Shown here: positions 42,066 to 51,085 of the stretch, one piece after another
Layout: each line of letters opens with the position of its first letter
How positions within the stretch are numbered: the first letter of the stretch is position 1
Assembly: GCF_024347055.1 (NCBI RefSeq)
Contig: NZ_AP024895.1
Span: 1 to 64,000 of the forward strand
DNA from: Vibrio porteresiae DSM 19223
Lineage (GTDB): Bacteria; Pseudomonadota; Gammaproteobacteria; Enterobacterales; Vibrionaceae
Reading direction: 5' to 3'
DNA: 64,000 nucleotides
Translations under genes and position numbers: made by a program
Notes under the pieces: model-generated
What the model was told of the DNA's origin: nothing
Database searches by the model: none
The model's input: the letters and a program-made list of their open reading frames with translations, nothing else

Positions 42066-42161
42066 AGAGACCGTCATGACCAGTGAATAATACAGTTATT
42101 GTAACCATGACAGACGAGGAATGGGGAATTAGTTTTACTGAGGTGCTAAATAAGCAAAAGA

Positions 42162-42193
42162 AAAAACAGTAGCCTAGTTCAGCTACTGTTTTT
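42162..42193 (-). terminator. Terminator of yihD
   Basis: 12-bp stem AAAAACAGTAGC/GCTACTGTTTTT with an 8-base loop and T run on the minus strand, just past the yihD stop. Confidence 0.9.
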
Positions 42194-42197
42194 AACG

Positions 42198-42464
42198 TTA
42201 GTCGATAAGACCGCGAGCTCTAAGGATAGCGGTTTTAAAATCTTCTTCGTAATCTTTCTTCAGACCCGGAATCGCTTCGGTTTTATCACTGTTACGCATT
42301 TTTAGATGGTAGATCAAAACGTCGTCTGTCAGTTCTGCGAGCGGTTGTTTGAAACCAGCTTCACCAGCAAGTTTGATTAAAAATTGAATTAGGCTCATTT
42401 CAGAGTCTTTATCCCACTCAGCTTCTAGAAGTTCGAGCAGTTCTTCTACGCGATGGCATGTCAT
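42198..42464 (-). CDS. yihD: YihD family protein (DUF1040)
   Basis: An 88-residue conserved protein of unknown function, close to E. coli YihD over its whole length (LTDDVLIYHLKMR, IPGLKKDYEEDFKTAILRARG). ATG at 42464 has GGAG 7 bases upstream; the frame can be extended but without a ribosome site. It lies next to srkA-dsbA as in enterobacteria. Confidence 0.92.
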   Translation of the reverse strand: MTCHRVEELLELLEAEWDKDSEMSLIQFLIKLAGEAGFKQPLAELTDDVLIYHLKMRNSDKTEAIPGLKKDYEEDFKTAILRARGLID

Positions 42465-42541
42465 GGCTTTCTCCACAATTATTGTAATGATTTGGTTTAA
42501 AGGTACCAAATTGTGGGCAGAATACCAATTGAGAGATAAGA

Positions 42542-42568
42542 AAAAAGCGCAGTGATTCTGCGCTTTTT
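42542..42568 (-). terminator. Terminator of the 55-residue protein gene
   Basis: Stem AAAAAGCGCAG/CTGCGCTTTTT with a 5-base loop, ending 2 bases before the stop of the small ORF on the minus strand. Confidence 0.85.
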
Positions 42569-42570
42569 AA

Positions 42571-42738
42571 TTAAGCTGCCTTAACAACGTTTGCTTCCGG
42601 TAATGTGGTATGCACATTTCGTTCTACAAGTGATGCTGCTGGCGCGGTTTTTTTAGCAACAGTAGCGTAAGCAAAGCCATTACGGCGGCGCATTGCGCTA
42701 CGGTTGGTTTGTGAAAACCTGACGGTTGTTGGTCGCAT
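42571..42738 (-). CDS. Small basic protein, hypothetical (55 residues)
   Basis: A 55-residue frame starting MRPTTVRFSQTNRSAMRRRN and ending PEANVVKAA. It is basic in its first half and has no membrane segment. Support: an AGGT ribosome site 7 bases before the ATG, an intrinsic terminator immediately after the stop, and no other gene in this interval. I do not recognise a family. Confidence 0.6.
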   Translation of the reverse strand: MRPTTVRFSQTNRSAMRRRNGFAYATVAKKTAPAASLVERNVHTTLPEANVVKAA

Positions 42739-43034
42739 TGTTCTACCTAACTGTCAGGCACATCCATTGCCGATGAAAAACCTAAGCAACTATGAGTTGA
42801 TCTTCATACTGCGAAGTGGTGAAGGGTGGCTCTTTTTGGCAAGTGCCGATCCTAAATACTTGCTCAGGACTTGATATGACGTCATATCGGCGCAAGGTTA
42901 ACATTTTGGTTAACATTGGTCGATAGTTAACCAGCGTATATTAGACTAAAGAAATAGGTTATTTGTTAACCACTGTTGAGTTTTGCACCAGTTTCTCGTT
43001 AGTATGAACGTTAACTCAGTGATAGGAGGTGTGT
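42739..43034. promoter_or_regulatory. Regulatory spacer with a 16-bp palindrome and five GTTAAC sites
   Basis: A 296-base gap between divergent genes. GATATGACGTCATATC (42873-42888) is a perfect palindrome. GTTAAC occurs at 42897, 42909, 42926, 42965 and 43010; the first two are in tandem repeats of GGTTAACATT. These look like regulator-binding sites for the Spo0M-like gene, but the factor is unknown. Confidence 0.5.
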
Positions 43035-43832
43035 ATGTCATTACTTAAAAAGACCCTCTCAAGCTTTGGAATAGGGGCTGCTAAAGTCGAAGCCGTTTTG
43101 CAGCAAGATGTGTTGTATCCGGGGCAAAAAGTACAAGTTCATCTTCATATTTACGGTGGTGCACAAGAGCAGGTGATTGAGCATCTTGATGTAAAACTGC
43201 GCTGTCGCTATATCGCAGAAGCCGCAGTGGATACGGAATCGGATTTTGTACCATTACGACAACGAGTCGATGAAACCTACACGTTAGCTCACTGGTCATT
43301 AGCTGACGCGCTCGTTATTAAGCCAGGGGAAACCCAATTGGTGGAAGCCACATTGGAAGTGCCTTGGAATACGCCTGTGACCATCGGCGATAACAAGGTT
43401 TGGCTTGATACTGAGCTAGGCAATGAGCAGCCGCTCGTTAAAGAACAACATAGTGTTACGGTACGTCCTGATCATCTGCTCGACAGTATTTTTGCTGCTC
43501 TTGAGTCTTACGGTTTAAGGTTGCGCCAAGTTGAGTGTGAAGCGCTTGATGGGTTTGCTCTACCATTTGGCCAAGAGTTTGAACTCGTACCTATCTATGG
43601 TCCCTATCAGGGGGCTCTTCGTGAATTGGATCTTTTTGCGTATCGCGACAAAGAAGCGATTCAGATTTGGTTTGATGTGGACCGGCCGCAACGAGGACAT
43701 TTAACCCTCCTTGGTGATGAGGTCAGTCAGGGAGCCGTGAAGAGTCATCTCACATTGCATAATGGTTGTGCAGATAAGGATGCACAGCAAGTGATCGTTG
43801 CTGCTCTCGAACGTTATGAAATGGAAAATTAA
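43035..43832 (+). CDS. Spo0M-like (SpoOM family) protein
   Basis: A 265-residue soluble protein of the sporulation-control Spo0M family, with an arrestin-like N-terminal beta sandwich (MSLLKKTLSSFGIGAAKVEAVL, YPGQKVQVHLHIYGG). In non-spore-formers its role is unknown. The ATG at 43035 has a strong AGGAGGT 4 bases upstream. It stands alone, with an unusual repeat-rich upstream region. Confidence 0.88.
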   Translation: MSLLKKTLSSFGIGAAKVEAVLQQDVLYPGQKVQVHLHIYGGAQEQVIEHLDVKLRCRYIAEAAVDTESDFVPLRQRVDETYTLAHWSLADALVIKPGETQLVEATLEVPWNTPVTIGDNKVWLDTELGNEQPLVKEQHSVTVRPDHLLDSIFAALESYGLRLRQVECEALDGFALPFGQEFELVPIYGPYQGALRELDLFAYRDKEAIQIWFDVDRPQRGHLTLLGDEVSQGAVKSHLTLHNGCADKDAQQVIVAALERYEMEN

Positions 43833-43916
43833 TTTAGCATGAGTACATTCAGCTTACATGTGTAAGTTGAATGTGCCATACTGCAGCTCGAAGACACGTC
43901 AACAATGTAGGTGCCT

Positions 43917-44561
43917 ATGTCGAGTCATGAATACAGCCTAAAAGAAGAAATTGCCAATTCGATCAGTCATGGATTGGGGTTGATTCTCGGCATTGTCGGT
44001 CTAGTGTTGTTACTGCTTAAAGCGGTACAACATAGTGCTGACGCTCTCACCATCACCAGCATGAGCATTTACAGCGGCAGTATGATTGCGCTGTTTCTCG
44101 CGTCTACGCTCTATCACGCCATTCCTCATCAAAAAGCCAAACGTTGGCTCAAGACCTTTGATCATTGTGCAATTTATTTATTGATCGCCGGAAGCTATAC
44201 CCCTTTCTTACTGGTTGGGTTACGAACCCCCTTAGCGATTGGATTGATGATTGTTATCTGGGCAATTGCTCTGATTGGTATCATTATGAAAGTGGCATTT
44301 GTGTATCGTTTTAAACGCGCTTCACTGATTACTTATTTGGTGATGGGCTGGTTGTCGCTTGCGGTGATTTATCAATTGGCGCTGCACATCGATGTCGGAG
44401 GATTGACACTACTTGCTTTAGGCGGAGTGGTTTACTCGTTAGGTGTGATTTTTTACGTGGCTAAACGAATTCCGTTTAACCACGCAATTTGGCATGGCTT
44501 TGTGTTGGCAGGGTGTGCCTGCCATTTTCTAGCGATTTACTTTTATATTCAGCCGGTTTAG
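43917..44561 (+). CDS. Hemolysin III / TrhA (PAQR) family membrane protein
   Basis: A 214-residue protein with seven membrane helices. Family motifs are NSISHGLGL, STLYHAIPH, FDHCAIYLLIAGSYTPF and HGFVLAGCACHF; the histidines and aspartate would bind zinc as in PAQR receptors. Despite the name, true hemolytic activity is doubtful; E. coli TrhA (YqfA) affects membrane fluidity. The ATG at 43917 was chosen. Its end overlaps the convergent DUF3157 gene by 4 bases. Confidence 0.92.
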   Translation: MSSHEYSLKEEIANSISHGLGLILGIVGLVLLLLKAVQHSADALTITSMSIYSGSMIALFLASTLYHAIPHQKAKRWLKTFDHCAIYLLIAGSYTPFLLVGLRTPLAIGLMIVIWAIALIGIIMKVAFVYRFKRASLITYLVMGWLSLAVIYQLALHIDVGGLTLLALGGVVYSLGVIFYVAKRIPFNHAIWHGFVLAGCACHFLAIYFYIQPV

Positions 44562-45121
44562 CGCGTTTCTACTGCTGAGATTGTCGCTTTCAGCTGATAG
44601 CGGTTATGGGAAGGTACTGCGATGTGCAGTGCTTTACCGTCCGCTGCGGTTTGTGGGCGCAAGTAAGTATCACCCATGCGCTTAATGGATTGCCACACCG
44701 CATTATTCCCTTCTTGGAGCCGGTTACCTTGCTCATCATACAATGACCATTGAATCTGAACTTGAATCACCGACTGGCGGCTTTGGTTGGTGATAGCGGT
44801 TGGAATGACTAATTCACCATAACTGTAGTTGGCTGCATTCAATACCACATCGACACCAGAGTCACTTAATTGCAACAGTGGCTTATTGCTACTTAAATCA
44901 ACCGTTGTACCTTGTATCTTGGGCTGAACGATTGGTGCCGCTACCACTGCTGGCGTTGATTTTGTTACGGCTTCAATGGCTTCCTTCTTCTGTGGTTGAG
45001 CATACTGCCATGTAAAATCATTGTTGATTTGAATTTGGCGACCATCTTTCAAGGTGACCAATTCGGATGCTTGGCTCATGCTGGCCCAAACCAACAAAAG
45101 AGCAGAAATCATGGTTTTCAT
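44558..45121 (-). CDS. DUF3157 family secreted protein
   Basis: A 187-residue protein with signal peptide MKTMISALLLVWASMSQASE. After it, LVTLKDGRQIQINNDFTWQYAQ is the conserved start of DUF3157. The rest resembles a beta-rich FxLYD-like domain (IQWSLYDEQGNRLQEGN). Probably periplasmic; function unknown. It follows trkH by 9 bases and may be co-transcribed with it. Confidence 0.85.
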   Translation of the reverse strand: MKTMISALLLVWASMSQASELVTLKDGRQIQINNDFTWQYAQPQKKEAIEAVTKSTPAVVAAPIVQPKIQGTTVDLSSNKPLLQLSDSGVDVVLNAANYSYGELVIPTAITNQSRQSVIQVQIQWSLYDEQGNRLQEGNNAVWQSIKRMGDTYLRPQTAADGKALHIAVPSHNRYQLKATISAVETR

Positions 45122-45130
45122 TTTATTACC

Positions 45131-46576
45131 TTAACGACGCCAGAAGGCGGGGAAGAACACAACCAAAATGGTCAAAATTTCCAGACGGCCCATCAGCATA
45201 CCAAAGCTTAGAACCCATTTGGCTGCATCGGGTAAGGTGGCAAAGTTGCCTGTTGGACCAATGATTTTGCCCATACCAGGACCCACGTTAGATACCGCTG
45301 TAATTGAGCCTGAGATACTGGTGATAGGATCGAGTCCCATCGCAGACAGAATTCCAGCAATGACAATGATGGTAAGACCAAACGTAATACCAAATGCGAC
45401 CACTGAGCGAACGATATCTTCATTAACTGGACGTTGGTTATAGCGTTGTACAAATACACCATTAGGGTGAATCAGATTCAGCATTTGCTTTTTCAGCAAA
45501 GCCATCGCGATTTGAAAGCGGAATATTTTAATCCCACCTGCTGTTGAGCCTGAACATGCACCAGTCATCATCAAGAAGATGAACATGGTGCTTGGTAGTG
45601 CACCCCATGCGGTAAAGTCATCCAAGCCAAATCCGGTCGTAGTGACCACGGAAACGATGTTAAACATCGATACTCGCAGCGCATCAATAAACGGATAGTG
45701 GTTATGCAAGGTCAACCAAATAGCCACCGTCAGGCTAGTAATCATGAATAACCAGAAAAAACCACGCACCTGAGCATCATGGAAAATATCTTGTGGGCGA
45801 CGTTTCCGTACTGATGTCACCAAGAGTAAAAATGGCAAACCACCCAAGAACATAAACACAATCGCTACCCAATGCGCTCCTTTTGAAAAGTGATTCATTG
45901 AGCCATCGGAAGTAGAGTATCCACCGGTGGAAAGAGTGGTGAACGCATGGTTAATCGCTTCAAACAGTGTCATGCCAGTGAGCATATAACCGATGATACA
46001 AAGACCAGTCAAAATCAGATACACCGACACGATGTTTTTCGCGACAGTTTTGGCGCGAGGACTACTTTTATCAGACCAGTCGGATGATTCGGTTTGGAAC
46101 AGTTTCATCCCACCTACGTTGAGCATGGGCAAAATGGCTACTGCCATTACGATAAACCCAACCCCGCCTAACCATTGTAGAATCGAACGCCACAGCAAAA
46201 TGGCTGGAGCCATATGATCCAATCCGCTCAGTACCGTAGAACCTGTCGTCGTAATTCCGGACATGGTTTCAAAGTAGGCGTCGGTAAAGCTGATATGGTT
46301 GATAAACACGAACGGCAACGCAGCAAAGACACTGGCAATCGTCCATACCAAACTGGTGATAAGGAACATATCACGCACATTGAGGCGAAAGTCTTTGGTT
46401 CGCCCCATGGTCAGGCAAATAAAAGAGCCGATGTGAGTGATAATGACAGCTTCGGCAAAGCTAATAAAGCCGCCAGTCCCGGTGACAAAAGCCACGAGAG
46501 TTGGCACGTACATAAAAAGGGCTAGCTTAGATAACACTAACCCTAGTACGAATAAAATGGGGCGTAGATTTAGCAT
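45131..46576 (-). CDS. trkH: TrkH, potassium uptake membrane subunit
   Basis: A 481-residue K+ channel-like subunit with four pseudo-repeated pore loops (for example TTGSTVL, TGGYSTSD, TTGFGLDDF and SNVGPGMG) that form the selectivity filter. It works with the cytoplasmic regulator TrkA, whose gene is 12 bases upstream. V. parahaemolyticus TrkH of this type has a known structure. Confidence 0.97.
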   Translation of the reverse strand: MLNLRPILFVLGLVLSKLALFMYVPTLVAFVTGTGGFISFAEAVIITHIGSFICLTMGRTKDFRLNVRDMFLITSLVWTIASVFAALPFVFINHISFTDAYFETMSGITTTGSTVLSGLDHMAPAILLWRSILQWLGGVGFIVMAVAILPMLNVGGMKLFQTESSDWSDKSSPRAKTVAKNIVSVYLILTGLCIIGYMLTGMTLFEAINHAFTTLSTGGYSTSDGSMNHFSKGAHWVAIVFMFLGGLPFLLLVTSVRKRRPQDIFHDAQVRGFFWLFMITSLTVAIWLTLHNHYPFIDALRVSMFNIVSVVTTTGFGLDDFTAWGALPSTMFIFLMMTGACSGSTAGGIKIFRFQIAMALLKKQMLNLIHPNGVFVQRYNQRPVNEDIVRSVVAFGITFGLTIIVIAGILSAMGLDPITSISGSITAVSNVGPGMGKIIGPTGNFATLPDAAKWVLSFGMLMGRLEILTILVVFFPAFWRR

Positions 46577-46588
46577 AACGCCAATAAC

Positions 46589-47965
46589 CTATAGGAAGAA
46601 TGGGCTTGGTTGGAAAAGGGCTTCGACGTCAGAAACGTATTTCTTGTTCACGAGGAACATGACGACGTGGTCTTCAGATTCAATCACAATGTTGTCGTGA
46701 GCAATTAACACTTCATCGCCACGCACGATCGCGCCAATGGTGGTGCCCGGTGGCAACTTGATTTCCCCAATCGCTTTACCCACGACTTTGGATGTGCTTT
46801 CGTCACCGTGTGCAACGGCTTCAATTGCTTCAGCAGCACCGCGGCGTAATGATGAAACGTTAACGATATCAGCACGACGTACGTGAGTTAACAGTGCAGA
46901 GATGGTTGCCTGTTGTGGCGAGATGGCGACATCAATTGCACCGCCCTGAACCAGATCAACATACGCACCACGCTGAATGAGCACCATCACTTTTTTCGCT
47001 CCCATGCGTTTTGCAAGCATGGCCGACATGATGTTGGTTTCATCTTCGTTAGTAAGCGCAATGAACACGTCGACTTGGTCGATGTTTTCTTCGGTCAGTA
47101 GCTCTTGGTCTGCAGCATCACCACAAAATACGATGGTGTTTTCCAGCTCTTCAGAAAGCTGTTCTGCACGTTGATAACTGCGTTCAATCAGTTTAACGCT
47201 GTAGTTATGTTCTAGCTTTCTTGCCAAACTAGCACCAATGTTACCCCCACCAACAATCATGATACGGCGATACGGTTTTTCGAGTCGCTGTAGTTCACTC
47301 ATGATCGAACGGATGTGGTTGCTTGCCGCAACAAAGAACACTTCATCATCGGCTTCAATGATGGTGGTGCCCTGAGGGCGAATTGGTCGACCTTGACGGA
47401 AAATTGCAGCTACACGGGTATCGATATGTGGCATGTGTTCGCGCAGTGCTGAGAGAGCGTTACCCACCAGTGGGCCACCATAATAGGCTTTCACCGCAAC
47501 TAAGCTGACTTTTTCTTCTGCAAAGCTCACCACTTGTAGCGCACCCGGATATTGAACTAAGCGTTCAATATAGCTAGTGACGAGTTCTTCTGGGGCGATC
47601 AGGTGGTCGACTGGAATCGCACCCGATTGAAAAAGAGCTTCTTTTTCTGCTAAGTATTGTGGAGAACGAATACGTGCGACTCGGTTTGGGGTGTTAAACA
47701 GAGAAAATGCGACCTGACACGCGGCCATATTGGTTTCATCGGTATTGGTTACCGCAACCAACATGTCGGCATCTTGCGCACCAGCTTCACGTAACACATC
47801 GGGGTGACTGGCGTGGCCAGTAACGACTCGCAAATCATATTTATCTTGTAGTTCTCGCAGGCGATCGCTGCTTTTATCAACGATAGTTATGTCGTTGTTT
47901 TCTCCGACTAAGTTTTCAGCCAGGGTTCCACCGACTTGCCCTGCTCCAAGAATGATGATTTTCAT
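46589..47965 (-). CDS. trkA: TrkA, NAD-binding regulator of Trk potassium uptake
   Basis: A 458-residue protein with two tandem RCK modules. Each starts with a Rossmann nucleotide motif, GAGQVGGTLAENL and GGGNIGASLARKL, and ends in a TrkA-C domain. It gates TrkH in response to NADH/ATP. Together with trkH it forms a potassium-uptake operon. Confidence 0.98.
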   Translation of the reverse strand: MKIIILGAGQVGGTLAENLVGENNDITIVDKSSDRLRELQDKYDLRVVTGHASHPDVLREAGAQDADMLVAVTNTDETNMAACQVAFSLFNTPNRVARIRSPQYLAEKEALFQSGAIPVDHLIAPEELVTSYIERLVQYPGALQVVSFAEEKVSLVAVKAYYGGPLVGNALSALREHMPHIDTRVAAIFRQGRPIRPQGTTIIEADDEVFFVAASNHIRSIMSELQRLEKPYRRIMIVGGGNIGASLARKLEHNYSVKLIERSYQRAEQLSEELENTIVFCGDAADQELLTEENIDQVDVFIALTNEDETNIMSAMLAKRMGAKKVMVLIQRGAYVDLVQGGAIDVAISPQQATISALLTHVRRADIVNVSSLRRGAAEAIEAVAHGDESTSKVVGKAIGEIKLPPGTTIGAIVRGDEVLIAHDNIVIESEDHVVMFLVNKKYVSDVEALFQPSPFFL

Positions 47966-47991
47966 ACCTTGTTCTCTTTCATTTGCAGTAA

Positions 47992-48009
47992 AGGCAGCGA
48001 ATGCTGCCT
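47992..48009 (-). terminator. Hairpin between rsmB and trkA
   Basis: Stem AGGCAGC/GCTGCCT, loop GAAT. It lies 14 bases past the rsmB stop; with a modest T content downstream it may be a weak terminator. Confidence 0.5.
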
Positions 48010-48023
48010 CTGCTTGCTGTTTG

Positions 48024-49304
48024 TTACGCTTGTTTGGTCAGAACGGCATAATAGAAACCGTCCATATCCTCTTCACCAGGGAGGATTTGACGTCCTGGTT
48101 GCTCGCGATCTGAGCCGATAAGCTCAGCATCTGCGGTTCGCTCTAAAAACGCCTTCACCTGCAGGGTGTTTTCCTGAGGTGTGATCGAACAGGTAGCATA
48201 AACTAAAGTGCCACCAGGTTTTAACTGCTGCCACATCGCATCCAAAATTTCACTTTGCAGATCGGCAAGTGCTTGGATGTCTTCAGCACGACGTAGCCAC
48301 TTAATGTCAGGGTGGCGACGAATAACGCCAGTCGCTGAACAAGGTGCATCGAGCAGAATACGGTCAAATTGCCCGCCTTTCCACCATTGTTGTGGGTAGC
48401 GAGCATCGCCACAAAGAACAGTTGCGCGTAGATTGAGGCGATCTAAGTTCTCATAGACACGTTTTAGACGAGTCTCATCATTATCGATCGCGACCACTTC
48501 TTTTGCTGCGGTACGCTCCAAAATATGGGCAGTTTTACCGCCAGGAGCTGCACAGCAGTCAAGAATCGTTTCCCCGTCTTGAGGTGTTAGGTAGTGGTAA
48601 GACAATTGCGCCGCTGCATCTTGTACCGATACCCAACCTTGTTCAAATCCAGGCAGTTTAGTCACGTCACAAGGACTGGCTAATTTCAATGCGTCTTCTG
48701 CTTGGCTATGAATAGTGGTTTCAATACCTTGTTCGTCCAATAGCGCTTGGTATTCATCGCGATCATGGTGTGAACTATTCACACGCAGCCACATTGGTGC
48801 TTTCACATTGTTCGCTTCAACAATGCTTTCCCATTGTTCTGGGTAGCTTGTTTTAAGCAGTTTTAGTAACCAGCTTGGGTGGCCATATTTACCGGCATCG
48901 TGGCTAATGGATTGTTCATCCAACTCTTCTTGTTGACGCTGATAACTACGCAGTACTGCGTTGATCAAGCCACGCAGACGAGGGCCACGTAAATCTTGAG
49001 TTGCTTCAACAGTTTCACCAACAGCTGCATGAGCAGGAATACGCATTGAACTCAGTTGGTAAATACCAATCAGAATCAGGTGATGGAAAATGCGTTGTTT
49101 ACCTTTTAATGGATTCTCCATCAATGCATTAGCAATCGACTCTAAACGAGGTAAAAAGCGAAGAGCTCCGTAACACATCTCCTGCAATAGAGCGTGATCT
49201 CGTGGTTTTATTTTCTGTTGAGCAGCAGGTAAAGCCGCTGAAAGTGAATACCCTTGATCAACTACTTGAAACAGAACTTGGGCAGCCGCAGCGCGAACAT
49301 TCAT
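48024..49304 (-). CDS. rsmB: RsmB, 16S rRNA m5C967 methyltransferase
   Basis: A 426-residue enzyme. The N-terminal NusB-like RNA-binding domain is followed by a SAM-dependent methylase with CCAAPGGKTAHILE, DAPCSATGVIRRHPDIKW and YATCSITPQEN, the last two holding the catalytic cysteines. Third gene of the def-fmt-rsmB operon, its usual setting. Confidence 0.97.
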   Translation of the reverse strand: MNVRAAAAQVLFQVVDQGYSLSAALPAAQQKIKPRDHALLQEMCYGALRFLPRLESIANALMENPLKGKQRIFHHLILIGIYQLSSMRIPAHAAVGETVEATQDLRGPRLRGLINAVLRSYQRQQEELDEQSISHDAGKYGHPSWLLKLLKTSYPEQWESIVEANNVKAPMWLRVNSSHHDRDEYQALLDEQGIETTIHSQAEDALKLASPCDVTKLPGFEQGWVSVQDAAAQLSYHYLTPQDGETILDCCAAPGGKTAHILERTAAKEVVAIDNDETRLKRVYENLDRLNLRATVLCGDARYPQQWWKGGQFDRILLDAPCSATGVIRRHPDIKWLRRAEDIQALADLQSEILDAMWQQLKPGGTLVYATCSITPQENTLQVKAFLERTADAELIGSDREQPGRQILPGEEDMDGFYYAVLTKQA

Positions 49305-49355
49305 GGAGAAACCTATTTAAAAAGACATCGACCCTATAAATATAGGGTCGCGAGA

Positions 49356-50303
49356 TTAATTCAATTGTGTACCAACTTCAAACCAAGCGGCACGGGAGTT
49401 TAAGATATCTTGTACTGGCATAGCACGCTTTCCTGGAATCTGGAGTTGCTCCAGAACCAGGACATCTTTACCTGTTGCAACGTAAATGCCGGTTTTATCG
49501 GCCTTTACAATGGTGCCAGCAGGTTTGGATGTTGCCATGTTTTCTACACGGGCTTGCCATACCTTGATCGAGTTATCGTCAACGGAGAAGTGGCTCATTG
49601 GCCATGGATTAAAGGCGCGTACGCAACGTTCAATAGCTGCAGCATCCATGGTCCAATCGATTTGGGCTTCTTCTTTGCTGAGTTTTTTCGCGTAGTTAGC
49701 CTGTTCATCATCTTGCTTAATGGCAACTGCACTTCCTGCTGCGATGTCTGCTAAGCAGTCTAGGAGTGCTTGTGGTCCTAGCTCAGCGAGTTTTTCATAC
49801 ATTGCACCGCTGGTGTCGGTCGCTTCGATAGGTAATTTTGCCACTTTGAGCATATCACCCGTATCCAAGCCTACGTCCATTTGCATGATAGTGACGCCAG
49901 TTTCAGCATCGCCTGCCCAAATTGAACGTTGAATCGGTGCAGCACCACGCCAACGTGGAAGTAGCGAACCATGAACGTTGATACAACCAAGTTTTGGTGT
50001 CTCAAGTACATCTTTTGGTAGCAAAAGACCGTAAGCAACCACCACCATGATATCGGCGTTGAGATCGGCTAATTCTTGTTTTGCTTCATCAGATTTAAAA
50101 TTCTCTGGCTGATAAACCGGAATATCATGTTCTAAGGCGAGCATTTTTACTGGGCTAGCAGTGAGTTTTTTACCGCGACCTGCTGGTCGGTCTGGCTGGC
50201 TATACACTGCAATAACGTCATGCTCCGAAGACAATAACGCCGCCAAATGACGGGCGGCGAAATCCGGAGTCCCTGCAAAGACAATACGTAATGATTGACT
50301 CAA
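49356..50303 (-). CDS. fmt: Methionyl-tRNA formyltransferase
   Basis: A 315-residue enzyme that formylates initiator Met-tRNA using 10-formyl-THF. Conserved HGSLLPRWRGAAPIQ contains the catalytic His, and MQMDVGLDTGDML follows. N-terminal IVFAGTPDFAARHL is typical. It lies 18 bases after def. Confidence 0.98.
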   Translation of the reverse strand: MSQSLRIVFAGTPDFAARHLAALLSSEHDVIAVYSQPDRPAGRGKKLTASPVKMLALEHDIPVYQPENFKSDEAKQELADLNADIMVVVAYGLLLPKDVLETPKLGCINVHGSLLPRWRGAAPIQRSIWAGDAETGVTIMQMDVGLDTGDMLKVAKLPIEATDTSGAMYEKLAELGPQALLDCLADIAAGSAVAIKQDDEQANYAKKLSKEEAQIDWTMDAAAIERCVRAFNPWPMSHFSVDDNSIKVWQARVENMATSKPAGTIVKADKTGIYVATGKDVLVLEQLQIPGKRAMPVQDILNSRAAWFEVGTQLN

Positions 50304-50321
50304 GGTTACCTCTCTATAATT

Positions 50322-50831
50322 CTAGTTTTTGTCGTTGAAGCGTTTAATCTTTTCCAACTTTTCTTTGATACGTTTGCGTTTTAAAGGCGATAGATAATCG
50401 ACAAACAGCTTACCTTCTAAGTGGTCAAGCTCATGTTGTACGCAAATCGCGAGCAAATCATCCGCTTCAAACTGATATTCATTACCGTCACGGTCGAGTG
50501 CTTTGACCGTCACTTCTGCTGCACGAGGTACAAGAGCACGTGCTCCTGGAACTGACAAGCAGCCTTCTTCAATGCCATCTTCACCACGTTTATCCAAAAT
50601 TTCAGGGTTAATGAGCACCATTGGGTCATTACGTTCCTCTGAAATGTCGATAACTACGATGCGTTGATGAATGTCTACCTGAGTTGCGGCAAGGCCGATA
50701 CCTTCTTCGTCATACATGGTGTCAATCATGTCATCGACGATTTTCTGAATTTCAGGTGTGACTTTTTCAACCGGTTTCGCAACGGTACGAAGACGATCAT
50801 CTGGAAATGTTAATACTTGCAATACAGACAT
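50322..50831 (-). CDS. def: Peptide deformylase
   Basis: A 169-residue metalloprotease that removes the formyl group from new proteins. All three motifs are visible: GIGLAATQVD, EGCLSVPG and QHELDHLEG (metal ligands Cys, His, His and catalytic Glu). ATG at 50831 (MSVLQVLTFPDDRLR) fits the family; another ATG is 6 bases upstream. First gene of def-fmt-rsmB, divergent from dprA. Confidence 0.97.
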   Translation of the reverse strand: MSVLQVLTFPDDRLRTVAKPVEKVTPEIQKIVDDMIDTMYDEEGIGLAATQVDIHQRIVVIDISEERNDPMVLINPEILDKRGEDGIEEGCLSVPGARALVPRAAEVTVKALDRDGNEYQFEADDLLAICVQHELDHLEGKLFVDYLSPLKRKRIKEKLEKIKRFNDKN

Positions 50832-51085
50832 ATACACTCAAAATGTTGAACTGTGCCGAAACAGGCAAAAGCTTATTGGCTCAATTCTAGACATTTTAAG
50901 CGCCAAATGACAGCATCTCTGCATCAAATCTACGTATTTTACGTGTTTCTTTTTAACAAATTGTGTCGCTATCTTACCCTATATTTTGTGCGGTTTTTGG
51001 TTTTTTTTATCCAATAACAACCCATATAAATGACGTTTGCTGGCACATGGTTTGAGCAAAATGACAGCTGAGTCAGAGGTAGGCG

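Noticed and set aside
43917..44561. True pore-forming hemolysin
   Set aside because: Seven-helix PAQR/TrhA architecture; the hemolysin III name is historical and lysis is not supported by sequence.
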